NCBI GenBank assembly: GCA_024682455.1
Contig: JAIKZF010000001.1
Span: 1 to 38,983, forward strand
Length of the DNA: 38,983 bases
Origin: Ruminiclostridium sp.
GTDB lineage: Bacteria; Bacillota; Clostridia; Oscillospirales; Ruminococcaceae
Direction of reading: 5' to 3'
The notes under the pieces were generated by a model. That model saw nothing but the letters and a program-made list of their open reading frames with translations. It had not been told where the DNA came from and ran no database searches. Of this stretch, positions 1 to 7,158 are shown in pieces; position 1 is the first letter of the stretch; each line of letters opens with the position of its first letter. Both the position numbers and the translations under genes were made by a program.

Positions 1-186
1 AATGCCGGTGTTGATGTGAAAACTGTTCAGACTTGTTTAGGGCATTCCAGTCCGACAACCACGATGAAGGTATATTTGCATACCTTTCAGTCTGCTCAGG
101 CGGCAGCTTCCGAAGCAGTCGCCAACGCACTGTCGTTCAGCCCGAAGTCAGATGCCGGCAAAAACAGGCCGTTAATGGTGTCGTAA
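1..186 (+). CDS. Tyrosine recombinase/phage-type integrase, C-terminal end (partial)
   Basis: Open from base 1 in frame 1 and stopping at 184-186 (TAA), so only the last 61 residues are visible. The fragment holds the end of the catalytic domain: an LGHSS box (the second His region of the R-H-R-Y set), then a TTT stretch and the VYLHTF segment, whose Tyr is the expected nucleophile that attacks DNA. It resembles integrases of phages and conjugative elements more than XerC/D, because an Ala-rich tail (QAAASEAVANAL) follows the Tyr. It reads towards the 3' end of the tRNA-Leu gene about 95 bp away, the usual arrangement of an integrase beside its attachment site. The rest of the gene and any element lie to the left of the window. 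The family call is good; the element type cannot be told. Confidence 0.85.
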   Translation, partial: NAGVDVKTVQTCLGHSSPTTTMKVYLHTFQSAQAAASEAVANALSFSPKSDAGKNRPLMVS

Positions 187-191
187 TTCAC

Positions 192-212
192 AATAACGTC
201 CAAATAACGACC
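192..212 (+). repeat. Tandem decamer repeat near the integrase end
   Basis: AATAACGTCC (192-201) and AATAACGACC (203-212) are direct repeats with 9 of 10 bases identical, spaced by one base. They lie between the integrase stop and the tRNA 3' end. Short direct repeats in this position can be arm-type integrase or Xis sites, but two copies are too few to be sure. Confidence 0.3.
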
Positions 213-234
213 AAAGCCTTGACCCAAGAAATGC

Positions 235-272
235 AAAAGCCCCGAAAGTGCCTGTTTCAGGCGCTTCCGGGG
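235..272 (-). terminator. Rho-independent terminator of tRNA-Leu
   Basis: A 15-bp stem (240-254 with 258-272, two mismatch/GU positions, 3-base loop) lies just beyond the tRNA 3' end. Read on the minus strand it is followed by a TTTT run (235-238) and further T-rich sequence. There is no T run on the plus side, so it serves the tRNA rather than the integrase. Confidence 0.7.
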
Positions 273-281
273 ACAAGGAAA

Positions 282-368
282 TGGTGCCGCTGACCGGGGT
301 CGAACCGGTACGGATTTTACTCCGAGGGATTTTAAGTCCCTTGTGTCTGCCTATTCCACCACAGCGGC
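282..368 (-). tRNA. tRNA-Leu (anticodon UAA), CCA encoded
   Basis: The reverse complement begins GCCGCTG and ends with CAGCGGC-A-CCA, giving a perfect 7-bp acceptor stem, discriminator A and an encoded CCA (282-284). The TTCGACC T-loop and its stem are present. The anticodon arm is AGGGA-CTTAAAA-TCCCT, which places UAA at positions 34-36. There is a long variable arm and a total length of 87 nt, as expected for a class II leucine tRNA. A consensus promoter lies 18 bp upstream. The 3' end faces an integrase gene end, so this tRNA is probably the attachment target of a mobile element. Confidence 0.96.
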
Positions 369-385
369 ATATTTAAAACGTTATT

Positions 386-414
386 ATTATACCACGAAAA
401 CAGCAAATTGTCAA
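386..414 (-). promoter_or_regulatory. Sigma-A promoter of tRNA-Leu
   Basis: On the minus strand there is a perfect TTGACA (409-414) and TATAAT (386-391) separated by 17 bp. The -10 box ends 18 bp before the tRNA 5' end. Confidence 0.9.
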
Positions 415-431
415 CATCTGAGACAAAATTT

Positions 432-460
432 AAAGGAAACGGCGAAAAACCGTTTCCTTT
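432..460 (-). terminator. Terminator after mgsA
   Basis: A perfect 11-bp stem (AAAGGAAACGG at 432-442, CCGTTTCCTTT at 450-460) with a 7-base loop lies downstream of mgsA and just upstream of the tRNA promoter. An AATTTT stretch follows on the minus strand and GATTTTG on the plus strand, so it may act in both directions. It isolates the tRNA from the minD-mgsA transcript. Confidence 0.75.
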
Positions 461-505
461 GATTTTGCTTTGTGCTCCCATGCCCGGGCAGGACTGCCGG
501 AGCGG

Positions 506-913
506 TCAGTTCCTGATGATCTCGCGCCAGTCAAGGTCGCCGCGCTCAAGAGCGTGGATAAGAGCCTCACCGGTCGCGATATTGGTAGCTACCGGGATAT
601 TGTGGACATCACTCAGCCTTAACAGGTTCATCTCGTTGGGCTCATGAGCCTTAGCATTCAGCGGGTCGCGGAAGAAGAAGAGAATGTCTATCTCATTGCA
701 GGAGATACGCGCGCCGATCTGCTGATCGCCGCCCTGTGAACCGCTGAGATAGCGCTGGATATTGAGTCCTGTTGCTTCGGCTACAAGCTTTCCGGTCGTT
801 CCTGTCGCACAGAGATTATGTCTGCTCAGAACGCCGCAGTAAGCAATGCAGAACTGCACCATCAGTTCTTTTTTCGAGTCATGTGCTATAAGTGCAATAT
901 TCAATTTGGACAC
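506..913 (-). CDS. mgsA: Methylglyoxal synthase
   Basis: The enzyme converts dihydroxyacetone phosphate to methylglyoxal and phosphate, a cytosolic bypass of lower glycolysis used when phosphate is limiting or sugar phosphates build up. At 135 residues it is near the usual length. The GSQGGDQQ box carries the catalytic Asp (Asp63) and the NAKAHEPN segment carries the conserved His (His90). The N-terminal [10 protein letters not shown] and the ATGTTG phosphate-binding loop are typical. The start is GTG at 913 with an AAAAGG sequence just before it. It follows minD by 33 bp and is closed by a terminator, so it is the last gene of a minD-mgsA unit. mgsA next to mre/min genes is, as I recall, common in this bacterial group. 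Confident call. Confidence 0.96.
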   Translation of the reverse strand: MSKLNIALIAHDSKKELMVQFCIAYCGVLSRHNLCATGTTGKLVAEATGLNIQRYLSGSQGGDQQIGARISCNEIDILFFFRDPLNAKAHEPNEMNLLRLSDVHNIPVATNIATGEALIHALERGDLDWREIIRN

Positions 914-946
914 CGCCTTTTCTTTTTGGTCTGTCCGTCAAAGCGA

Positions 947-1684
947 TCAATCGATATTGATCGAAAGCGGAACTCTCTCGCCGAGTATTCTTCTTGAGAT
1001 CGCGTCGTAAGCCTTGAAGCCCGCGCTTCCCTTCGGCAGCGGAGTGCCCTTCGAGCCGCATACTCTTATCTCGCTGTCCTCGGGAACAACGCCGATGAGC
1101 GGGATACCTACGGTATCCATAACCTCATCGAGGTCATACAGTATCTCCTCATCCTTGAACTTCACGGGCACCTTGTTGATAACGAGTCTCTGGTTAACGC
1201 AGTTCTTCACATAGAGGAAGTCCGAAAGCATCTGACCGTCTCTTACGCAGACGGTATCGGGGGTCGTAACCATGATGATAAGGTCGGCTGCCTTGATAAC
1301 GCTGAATACGGAGCTTCCAATACCCGCTGTATCCATGATGATGTAATCGAAATGCTCTCTCAGCTGCTCGCAGACGCCGATGACCTTTTCGGGATTGATC
1401 TCGATGAACGGGTTCTTTGTCGCGCAGACGAGGGAGAGGTTCTCGCTTCTGTCGACCCTGGTAGCAGCGTTGAGGATATCGATCTTTCCTTCGAGATATT
1501 CACCCATATCATGCTTAACGCTGCCGTTGATACCGAGAATGATATCCTGACATCTTAGACCGAAATCAAGCTCAACGATAAGTGTCTTTTTACCTTGATA
1601 AGCAAGGCAGGAAGCTATATTGGCAGAGGTAGTGGATTTTCCGGTGCCGCCCTTGCCGGCGGTCACGGCAATAATTTGTGACAT
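947..1684 (-). CDS. minD: MinD-like septum-site-determining ATPase
   Basis: A 245-residue P-loop ATPase of the MinD/ParA group. It has the deviant Walker A KGGTGKST near residues 11-18 with the signature Lys, a DFGLR-QDIILG segment matching the MinD region after strand 2, and the DTAGIG switch. MinD dimers bind the membrane and carry the division inhibitor MinC. I chose ATG 1684 because GGAGGG sits 7 nt before it; an in-frame extension to 1741 lacks a ribosome site. No minC or minE flanks it (mgsA follows after 33 bp, pbp2 precedes). The protein ends ERVPLSINID and shows none of the basic amphipathic helix that MinD uses to bind membrane. It could therefore be a MinD paralogue with another role, although its place beside mreCD and pbp2 favours cell shape or division. 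Confidence 0.82.
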   Translation of the reverse strand: MSQIIAVTAGKGGTGKSTTSANIASCLAYQGKKTLIVELDFGLRCQDIILGINGSVKHDMGEYLEGKIDILNAATRVDRSENLSLVCATKNPFIEINPEKVIGVCEQLREHFDYIIMDTAGIGSSVFSVIKAADLIIMVTTPDTVCVRDGQMLSDFLYVKNCVNQRLVINKVPVKFKDEEILYDLDEVMDTVGIPLIGVVPEDSEIRVCGSKGTPLPKGSAGFKAYDAISRRILGERVPLSINID

Positions 1685-1759
1685 AAAAACGCCCTCCATG
1701 ATGTACGTAATTTGAACTGATAACATGATACGCATACTCACTCATATTAACATAGTCAT

Positions 1760-1788
1760 ATTGTATCATATTTTTGAGGATTTTTAAA
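1760..1788 (-). promoter_or_regulatory. Candidate promoter of minD-mgsA
   Basis: On the minus strand TTTAAA (1783-1788) and an extended -10, TGATACAAT (hexamer 1760-1765), are separated by 17 bp. The -35 is weak (4 of 6). It lies about 75 bp before the minD start. Confidence 0.5.
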
Positions 1789-1842
1789 GACCTTTTTTCA
1801 ATTTATTTTCAATTTCGTGAAAATTGCAATGAAAAAAGGTCT
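1788..1842 (-). terminator. Nested inverted repeat between pbp2 and minD
   Basis: AGACCTTTTTTCA (1788-1800) pairs perfectly with TGAAAAAAGGTCT (1830-1842). Inside is a second inverted repeat, TTTTCA/TGAAAA (1806-1811 and 1818-1823). It is probably the end of the mreCD-pbp2 transcript, although the stem is AT-rich and only a short T run follows on the minus strand. It also abuts the minD -35 box, so it could be an operator instead. Confidence 0.5.
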
Positions 1843-1874
1843 ATATTTTGTGCATATTGTATAATTTCAGGGGC

Positions 1875-3914
1875 TCATCTGCGTTTCCACGGCGTCAGGA
1901 CAATGCCGTTCTCGTCTATATCGGGCTGATAATCGTGATAGATGTAGCAGTCGATGATATTGCGCACCATATACCGCGAGTATTCGCCGTTCTCAAGGAC
2001 GACGCCGAAGGCTATCTGCGGATCCTCGGCGGGATAATAGCCCATGACCGTGGAATTATAGGTCCCGTCCGCGCCTGCCTCGGGGGTACCGGTCTTTATC
2101 GCGACTCCGTAAGGAAGCCCCTCGAAGTTCCAGAGCGCCGAGCTCGTCGGCCAGTTAACGAGGGTCGAGACCGCGATCATACCCTGACGGACTATCGAGA
2201 ACGCGTCATTCTTGTCCTCTATGACCTCCGCGACACTGGGCTCGGTCTTGTAAAGCATCTCGTTCATATCGTAGTCCCACACGGAATCGACCACATAGGG
2301 CTTATACCGGACTCCGTCGTTGGCAAGCGTAAGAGCCTGCACCGCAAGATGAAGCGGGGTTATCATGGTATCGAGCTGACCTATCGCCGCCTGGAGCGTG
2401 TTTCCGTCGTCCCACTTTTCGCCGTGCAGCTTCTCGTACAGCTCCGGAGACGACATCTGTCCGGAATATCCGCCTATCTCCAGCCCCAGCGACGTGCCGT
2501 ACCCGAAGCGCGCCGCGAACGAGGAAAGCTCCTCGATACCGAGCCTTCTGCCGAGATCGTAGAAGAAGATGTTGCACGACCATTTCAGGCAGTTAACGAC
2601 ATTGTAGCCATAGTGGTAGCCGGTGCATTTCGGCTGATAATCGGCGTAGAACGTGTATTTTCCCGTGCAGATGCCGCGGGTGTTGATATCGATCAGCCCG
2701 TTTATCAGACCGTCCGCCGCGGTTATGGTCTTGAACGCCGAGCCGGGACGGTAAAGCCCGTAGGTGCAGCGGTTGAGCATGGGGCTGCCCGGAAGAGCGA
2801 TGACCGAGGCGTAATCCTCGACGGACTGCTTCAGGTCGTAGGTCGGATATGTCGCCATGCCCAGCACGGCTCCCGTTTTCGCGTTCAGCACCACGACCGC
2901 TCCCGCGTCGCAGTCATTTCCCCTGTCCGCAGTATTCCTGAGCCAGTTTATATGATTCGCGAGTATCTCCTGTAGCACAAGCTGCTCCTTGGAGTTTATG
3001 GTCAGCTTCACGCTGTTGCCGGCGATGACCTCCTTTGTGACCGTGTCGGATACGGCGACTCCCTTTGAATCGCGGATTATCGTCCGCTCGCCGTTCGTGC
3101 CGCGCAGAACGCTCTCCATAGCGTCCTCGACGCCGTACTTGCCTATTATGTCGTTATAGCTGTAACCGTCGGGCTTGAGCGAGGCGTATTCCTCCGCGGA
3201 AATGGCTCCCACCGAGCCGAGAACGTGCGGAGCCGCTCCGGTGACTATATAATCCCTCGCGCTTTCCTCCGCTGCGTCGATACCCGGGAGCTTTATGCTT
3301 AGCTCCTTGAGCTTTATGACAGTACCCACGGAAACATCGTCCGCCAGCGTGAAGCGGTTGTCATAGGAAAAGTCCCGCTTCTCCATTTCATATCTTACGC
3401 CGCCGATGAGCCTTACCTGCTCGGGCGTGAATTTTTCGGTATCTATCCTGTACTTCTTCGCCAGCGCCGATATGCAGTTATCCACGGTCGCGGCGGGATT
3501 GACGATTATGAAGGCTTTGAAGGCGCGCAGCTTATCGGCGTTGTCCTCGGTGAACTCGAAGGGCTCGGTATAGCTTATCGGAACGGTATCGTTCCACTTT
3601 TCCCCGCAGTCGCGCAGCACATTCACGGCTCCCAGCAGAACGTCGTTCTGCGTGGACGCCGGCAGGAATGCCTTCTGAACGATTATCCTGTATACCGCCC
3701 TGTTTCCGGTCATAAGGAGCCCCTCGCTGTCGAATATCTGCCCGCGCGTAGCTATCATCTCCTGCACGGCAGTATAGCTCTTCTCGGTCTGCGCCAGATA
3801 CTCCTCGCCCTCGACTATCTGCATGCTTATGAGCCTCACGATACACAGAAAGAGGAACACGAATATGAGTATTATGAGAGTTATTCTTCGTATCAGAACT
3901 GAAATACCGTTCAA
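1875..3914 (-). CDS. mrdA: Penicillin-binding protein 2 (elongasome transpeptidase)
   Basis: A 679-residue class B penicillin-binding protein that cross-links peptidoglycan during side-wall growth, working with RodA and MreBCD. A single N-terminal membrane segment (about residues 10-30, LIILIFVFLFLCIV) anchors it. A dimerisation domain follows, then the transpeptidase domain with all three motifs: S392-A-F-K395, S446-C-N448 and K607-T-G609. The ATG at 3914 overlaps the mreD stop by 4 nt, showing translational coupling. mreC-mreD-mrdA is a standard shape operon. Length and motif spacing are normal for PBP2. The alternative, the sporulation homologue SpoVD, is less likely because there is no PASTA domain and the gene sits with mreCD. 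No rodA is seen in the window. Confidence 0.95.
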   Translation of the reverse strand: MNGISVLIRRITLIILIFVFLFLCIVRLISMQIVEGEEYLAQTEKSYTAVQEMIATRGQIFDSEGLLMTGNRAVYRIIVQKAFLPASTQNDVLLGAVNVLRDCGEKWNDTVPISYTEPFEFTEDNADKLRAFKAFIIVNPAATVDNCISALAKKYRIDTEKFTPEQVRLIGGVRYEMEKRDFSYDNRFTLADDVSVGTVIKLKELSIKLPGIDAAEESARDYIVTGAAPHVLGSVGAISAEEYASLKPDGYSYNDIIGKYGVEDAMESVLRGTNGERTIIRDSKGVAVSDTVTKEVIAGNSVKLTINSKEQLVLQEILANHINWLRNTADRGNDCDAGAVVVLNAKTGAVLGMATYPTYDLKQSVEDYASVIALPGSPMLNRCTYGLYRPGSAFKTITAADGLINGLIDINTRGICTGKYTFYADYQPKCTGYHYGYNVVNCLKWSCNIFFYDLGRRLGIEELSSFAARFGYGTSLGLEIGGYSGQMSSPELYEKLHGEKWDDGNTLQAAIGQLDTMITPLHLAVQALTLANDGVRYKPYVVDSVWDYDMNEMLYKTEPSVAEVIEDKNDAFSIVRQGMIAVSTLVNWPTSSALWNFEGLPYGVAIKTGTPEAGADGTYNSTVMGYYPAEDPQIAFGVVLENGEYSRYMVRNIIDCYIYHDYQPDIDENGIVLTPWKRR

Positions 3915-4507
3915 GCCTTATCCTCCTGCTCATCGGTCTGTTTGTCCGCGTCATAGTACACGATATCTATATCCGTTCCTGCCAGTCTTCGCTCGACCGA
4001 GGACACCAGCAGATATACGAACGGCGACGCCACGGCGGTAGCAGCCGCGGTAGGTATCACAGAAGCCGTAAGTATCACGTCTCCGCGCGGGATATTCCAT
4101 ATCAGGACATTGAACAGGTAGTCCATTGAGAACTCCAGCAGTATCGCGGCAGCCGTTATTATCAGAAAGTTAACGATGTTTACGCGGATAAGATTGCGCA
4201 CAAGCAGCGCGGCTCCGACGCATACCGTCATCAGCCACACAGCGCTGAACCCGAACACATACCCGCAGGCTATATCTATCATATAACCGCAGAGCAGCGC
4301 GAAAAGACACGCCGAAAGCTCGTCCCTGTACATCGCCGCGGCTGTCGCCAGCGGTATGATGAGCACGGGCTGCCAGGCGCCGAAGATGCCCGCTCTCATT
4401 ATAACGTAGAAGAACAGCATAAGCGCTATATAGATCAGATGTCCCGCGAGCCGCTTGCGGCGTTCGCCGCGCGAAAGCTCGTCACGATTCCTCATATTGT
4501 ATTTCAT
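3911..4507 (-). CDS. mreD: Rod shape-determining protein MreD
   Basis: A 198-residue polytopic membrane protein. A basic N-terminus (about 24 residues) is followed by five to six hydrophobic segments, for example HLIYIALMLFFYVIM, LFALLCGYMIDIACGY and FLIITAAAILLEFSMDYLF, and a short charged cytoplasmic tail. This matches MreD, which links MreC and MreB to the elongation machinery. I chose the ATG at 4507, which follows the mreC stop (TGA at 4509-4511) by one base and has AGGAAC upstream. The longer frame back to 4543 would overlap mreC further. MreD is weakly conserved, so the call rests on topology plus position between mreC and pbp2. Confidence 0.9.
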   Translation of the reverse strand: MKYNMRNRDELSRGERRKRLAGHLIYIALMLFFYVIMRAGIFGAWQPVLIIPLATAAAMYRDELSACLFALLCGYMIDIACGYVFGFSAVWLMTVCVGAALLVRNLIRVNIVNFLIITAAAILLEFSMDYLFNVLIWNIPRGDVILTASVIPTAAATAVASPFVYLLVSSVERRLAGTDIDIVYYDADKQTDEQEDKA

Positions 4508-4508
4508 A

Positions 4509-5351
4509 TCATTGTTCCTGTCCGTCAAATCCGGTGACAACAAACACGCTCGTTATCCTGAACATATCCTGCGCAGGCGAGATCACCGCGTGCTTTGTAA
4601 GTCCGTTCTTATCGTCGAAAACGCTCTCCACCCGCCCGAGCATTATATTCCCCGGAAATACCGAGCTGCCCGAGGTCAGCACCGTTTCGCCCGCCTTAAG
4701 CTCGCCGCCCTTCGACACATAGCTGATAAGGCAGTAGCCCGCGGCGGCGTACTCGGCATCGTTCTCGGTCACGCCCACAGACTTGCTTTCGACGGTTATC
4801 ACTCCCACATTGACGTCCGGCGAGAGTATGGTCTTTACCACCGAATAATGCTCGGATATCTCGCCTATGATCCCGACCAGCCCCACAGACGTGAATACCG
4901 GGTCGTAGAGCTCTATCCCGTCGGCGCTGCCGCGGTCTATCGTGAAGCCTCCGAATATATCGCCGGCGTTTCTTGCTATGACCGTGCAGGGCGGCGACCA
5001 TGTATAGTCGGAATGTTCCTCCGCTATGCCGAGTATGCTGCGGTATTGCTCGTTATCCGCGTCGGTCTTTTCCTTCTCTATCAGCTCGCCGTACATCTCG
5101 GTGAGCATCTGTTTGAGCTTTTCGTTCTCCTCGCGGTATCTCGCGGCGTTAACGAGTGTGTCTATCGTATCCGCCGTCCAGTCGCTTACCGCCTTTCCAG
5201 CGGTCACGAACGGCTGTGATATCGTTTCGAGCACGCTCCGCGGGAAAATGATATTGTCACCCGCCACGGCGGCGTGTATCATTATCCCGAAAACAAGGGC
5301 GAAGATGCATATTATAATCTTGAATTTTACGCTCTGAAAAAATTCCTTCAT
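4509..5351 (-). CDS. mreC: Rod shape-determining protein MreC
   Basis: A 280-residue MreC. It has one N-terminal membrane helix (about residues 10-32, IIICIFALVFGIMIHAAVAG), a coiled-coil region around the REENEKLKQML heptads, and the extracytoplasmic beta-rich domain with the typical GGFTIDRGSADGI and VFTSVGLVGIIGE segments. MreC scaffolds PBP2 outside the membrane. ATG 5351 is chosen because the open frame upstream runs into a MITE-like repeat (5371-5503) and would add 31 residues without family resemblance. The ribosome site there (GGGTGGG) is weak. It starts the mreC-mreD-pbp2 unit and is separated from mreB by a terminator and the repeat. I could not find a convincing promoter of its own. 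Confidence 0.93.
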   Translation of the reverse strand: MKEFFQSVKFKIIICIFALVFGIMIHAAVAGDNIIFPRSVLETISQPFVTAGKAVSDWTADTIDTLVNAARYREENEKLKQMLTEMYGELIEKEKTDADNEQYRSILGIAEEHSDYTWSPPCTVIARNAGDIFGGFTIDRGSADGIELYDPVFTSVGLVGIIGEISEHYSVVKTILSPDVNVGVITVESKSVGVTENDAEYAAAGYCLISYVSKGGELKAGETVLTSGSSVFPGNIMLGRVESVFDDKNGLTKHAVISPAQDMFRITSVFVVTGFDGQEQ

Positions 5352-5370
5352 AATACCCACCCGGTTTTTT

Positions 5371-5503
5371 AATGCAGAATGCAGAATTGCTGATGCGGCT
5401 GCGCCGCTTATCTGAATTGTGACAAACGGAGAAGAATTCTTCATATCACGTCACGATCAAAATATATCGCGAAGCGATATCAATTAATTCTGCATTCTGC
5501 ATT
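5371..5503. mobile_element. MITE-like element with 18-bp perfect terminal inverted repeats
   Basis: The left end AATGCAGAATGCAGAATT (5371-5388) is the exact reverse complement of the right end (5486-5503). The 133-bp interior codes for nothing convincing and contains the hairpin ATATCGC-GAA-GCGATAT near the right end and a GCGGC/GCCGC pair near the left. The first 15 bases of the end sequence recur at 29762-29776 behind nrdD. These are the traits of a non-autonomous miniature element or a dispersed palindromic repeat. It sits between mreB and mreC in the leader of mreC. No target-site duplication is obvious. Confidence 0.7.
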
Positions 5504-5507
5504 TTAT

Positions 5508-5540
5508 AAAAAAGTGCTTTGAAGAACGGCTCCAAAGCAC
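5508..5540 (-). terminator. Strong terminator after mreB
   Basis: GTGCTTTG (5514-5521) pairs with CAAAGCAC (5533-5540) across an 11-base loop. On the minus strand it is followed directly by TTTTTT (5508-5513). It begins 6 bp after the mreB stop and abuts the MITE-like repeat. Confidence 0.88.
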
Positions 5541-5546
5541 ATCAGA

Positions 5547-6566
5547 TCAATATTTAGAATCGTCGTCGCTGAGCACATCGATCAGCTTGTCGATATTCTC
5601 AAGCACCTTGCCGGTGCCGTCGGCAACACAGTCCAGCGGCCTTTCAGCGACCTTTACGGGCATACCGGTCTCCTTGTTGATGAGCTTGTCAAGTCCCTTC
5701 AGGAGAGCGCCTCCGCCCGCGAGCATTATGCCCTGATCTATGATATCCGCGGAGAGCTCCGGAGGGGTTTTCTCCAGAGTCACCTTGATAGCCTCTATAA
5801 CGTGGGTGAGCGGCTCCGCGAGAGCCTCGCGTATCTCCTCGCTGGAGACCGTTATGTTCTCCGGCAGTCCGTTGAGCAGGTTGCGGCCCTTTATATCCAT
5901 GACCGGCTCCTTATCCGCGTAGGGGTATGCGGAGCCTATCTCGATCTTGATGTTTTCGGCAGTGCGTTCGCCGATGAGAAGGTTGTATTTCTTCTTGATA
6001 TAATTGATTATCGCGTTGTCGAATTCGTCTCCGGCAACTCTCACAGAGCGGGAAGTCACTATGCCTCCGAGGGAGATCACCGCGACCTCGCTGGTGCCGC
6101 CGCCGATATCGACTATCATGCTGCCTGTGGGCTCCGCGACCGGCAGACCCGCGCCGATAGCCGCAGCCATAGGTTCCTCGATTATCGAGACGCGTTTCGC
6201 TCCCGCGCTCTGGGTAGCTTCCTTCACTGCGCGGCGCTCGACCGCGGTAACACCCGAGGGAATGCAGATTATGACACGCGTTTTTATGAATTTCCTGCCC
6301 TTTACTGCCTTGGAGATAAACTCCTGGAGCATACTCGTCGTCATGTCGAAGTCCGCGATAACTCCGTCCTTGAGCGGTCTAACCGCAACTATCGAGCCGG
6401 GGGTCCTTCCTATCACGTCCTTGGCTTCCTGACCGACATATCTTACCCGTTCATATTTAACATCTACCGCAACAACACTGGGCTCACGGATTATGATCCC
6501 TTTTCCTCTCATATACACGAGCGTATTGGCCGTACCCAGATCTATACCTATATCCTTGGTGAACAT
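5547..6566 (-). CDS. mreB: Rod shape-determining protein MreB (bacterial actin)
   Basis: At 339 residues it has the normal MreB length. The phosphate-1 loop [13 protein letters not shown] is at the very N-terminus, with the VERRAVKEA region, the phosphate-2 loop [12 protein letters not shown], the [13 protein letters not shown] segment and the C-terminal [10 protein letters not shown] adenosine motif. It forms membrane-bound ATP-dependent filaments that guide side-wall synthesis by PBP2/RodA with MreC and MreD. The start at 6566 has a strong GGAGGAG site and lies downstream of a consensus promoter. A terminator directly after the stop makes mreB largely its own transcription unit, with some read-through probably feeding mreCD. 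Confidence 0.97.
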   Translation of the reverse strand: MFTKDIGIDLGTANTLVYMRGKGIIIREPSVVAVDVKYERVRYVGQEAKDVIGRTPGSIVAVRPLKDGVIADFDMTTSMLQEFISKAVKGRKFIKTRVIICIPSGVTAVERRAVKEATQSAGAKRVSIIEEPMAAAIGAGLPVAEPTGSMIVDIGGGTSEVAVISLGGIVTSRSVRVAGDEFDNAIINYIKKKYNLLIGERTAENIKIEIGSAYPYADKEPVMDIKGRNLLNGLPENITVSSEEIREALAEPLTHVIEAIKVTLEKTPPELSADIIDQGIMLAGGGALLKGLDKLINKETGMPVKVAERPLDCVADGTGKVLENIDKLIDVLSDDDSKY

Positions 6567-6598
6567 AACTCCTCCGAGATTTCCATTTGATACATAGT

Positions 6599-6627
6599 AT
6601 TATATCACGATTTACGGTCGGTTACAA
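6599..6627 (-). promoter_or_regulatory. Sigma-A promoter of mreB
   Basis: On the minus strand TTGTAA (6622-6627), a 17-bp spacer and an extended -10 TGATATAAT (hexamer 6599-6604). The same extended -10 with 17-bp spacing occurs at the asp23 promoter. It lies 32 bp before the start codon. Confidence 0.88.
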
Positions 6628-6720
6628 CTTGCAAAAGCAGAAAATTTTACGGAATATTATGGGATTGTTTTAGGCACTTTTACGGACAAGGCATATATCT
6701 CCGCCAAAGCCCGGGGCCGG

Positions 6721-7158
6721 CTATTTTCCGGTTGAGCCGAAGCCTCCCCCGCCGCGCTCCGTATCGCCGAGCTGTTCATTCTCCGTGTATTCGGGAACGA
6801 TCACCGGCAGTATCACCATTTGCGCTATCCTGTCGCCGTTACGGACGGTGTAGGGCTCGTCCGAGTGGTTTATGAGCGGCACCTTTATCTCGCCGCGGTA
6901 ATCGCTGTCGATAACGCCGACGCAGTTCGCGAGAGATACGCCGTACTTGCTCGATACCGAGCTGCGCGGGAAAACGAACGCTCCGCACCCGCTGTCCGGA
7001 AGCTCTATCGCTATGCCCGTAGGTATCAGTATCCGCTCGCCCGGAGCTATGGTGATATCCTCGCCGATACAGGCAAAAAGGTCGGCTCCGGCGCTGCCCT
7101 CGGTCGCACGGTAGGGCAGCTTCGCGTTTTCGTTCAGTTTTTTCGTTTTTATGTTCAT
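6721..7158 (-). CDS. dut: dUTP diphosphatase (dUTPase)
   Basis: A 145-residue trimeric dUTPase that hydrolyses dUTP to dUMP and diphosphate, keeping uracil out of DNA and supplying dUMP for thymidylate. All five family motifs are visible in order: SAGADLFA, PRSSVSSKYG, GVIDSDYRGE (with the catalytic Asp), GDRIAQMV, and the C-terminal RGGGGFGSTG that closes over the substrate. Its ATG overlaps the stop of the upstream U32 gene by one base (TAATG), so translation is probably coupled. It is the last gene of the long operon that begins at asp23. No clear terminator follows; the next 150 bp hold the mreB promoter. Confidence 0.97.
   Translation of the reverse strand: MNIKTKKLNENAKLPYRATEGSAGADLFACIGEDITIAPGERILIPTGIAIELPDSGCGAFVFPRSSVSSKYGVSLANCVGVIDSDYRGEIKVPLINHSDEPYTVRNGDRIAQMVILPVIVPEYTENEQLGDTERGGGGFGSTGK

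Noticed and set aside
1848-2975. Plus-strand open frame of 375 codons opposite pbp2
   Set aside because: Antisense to the PBP2 transpeptidase domain, Arg/His-rich, no family resemblance.
5352-5505. Promoter for mreC inside or beside the MITE-like repeat
   Set aside because: TTGATA and TATATT occur but with the wrong spacing (11 bp); nothing better was found.
6571-6720. Possible terminator after dut
   Set aside because: The GC-rich patch near 6705-6720 has no clean stem with a T run, so no terminator is called.
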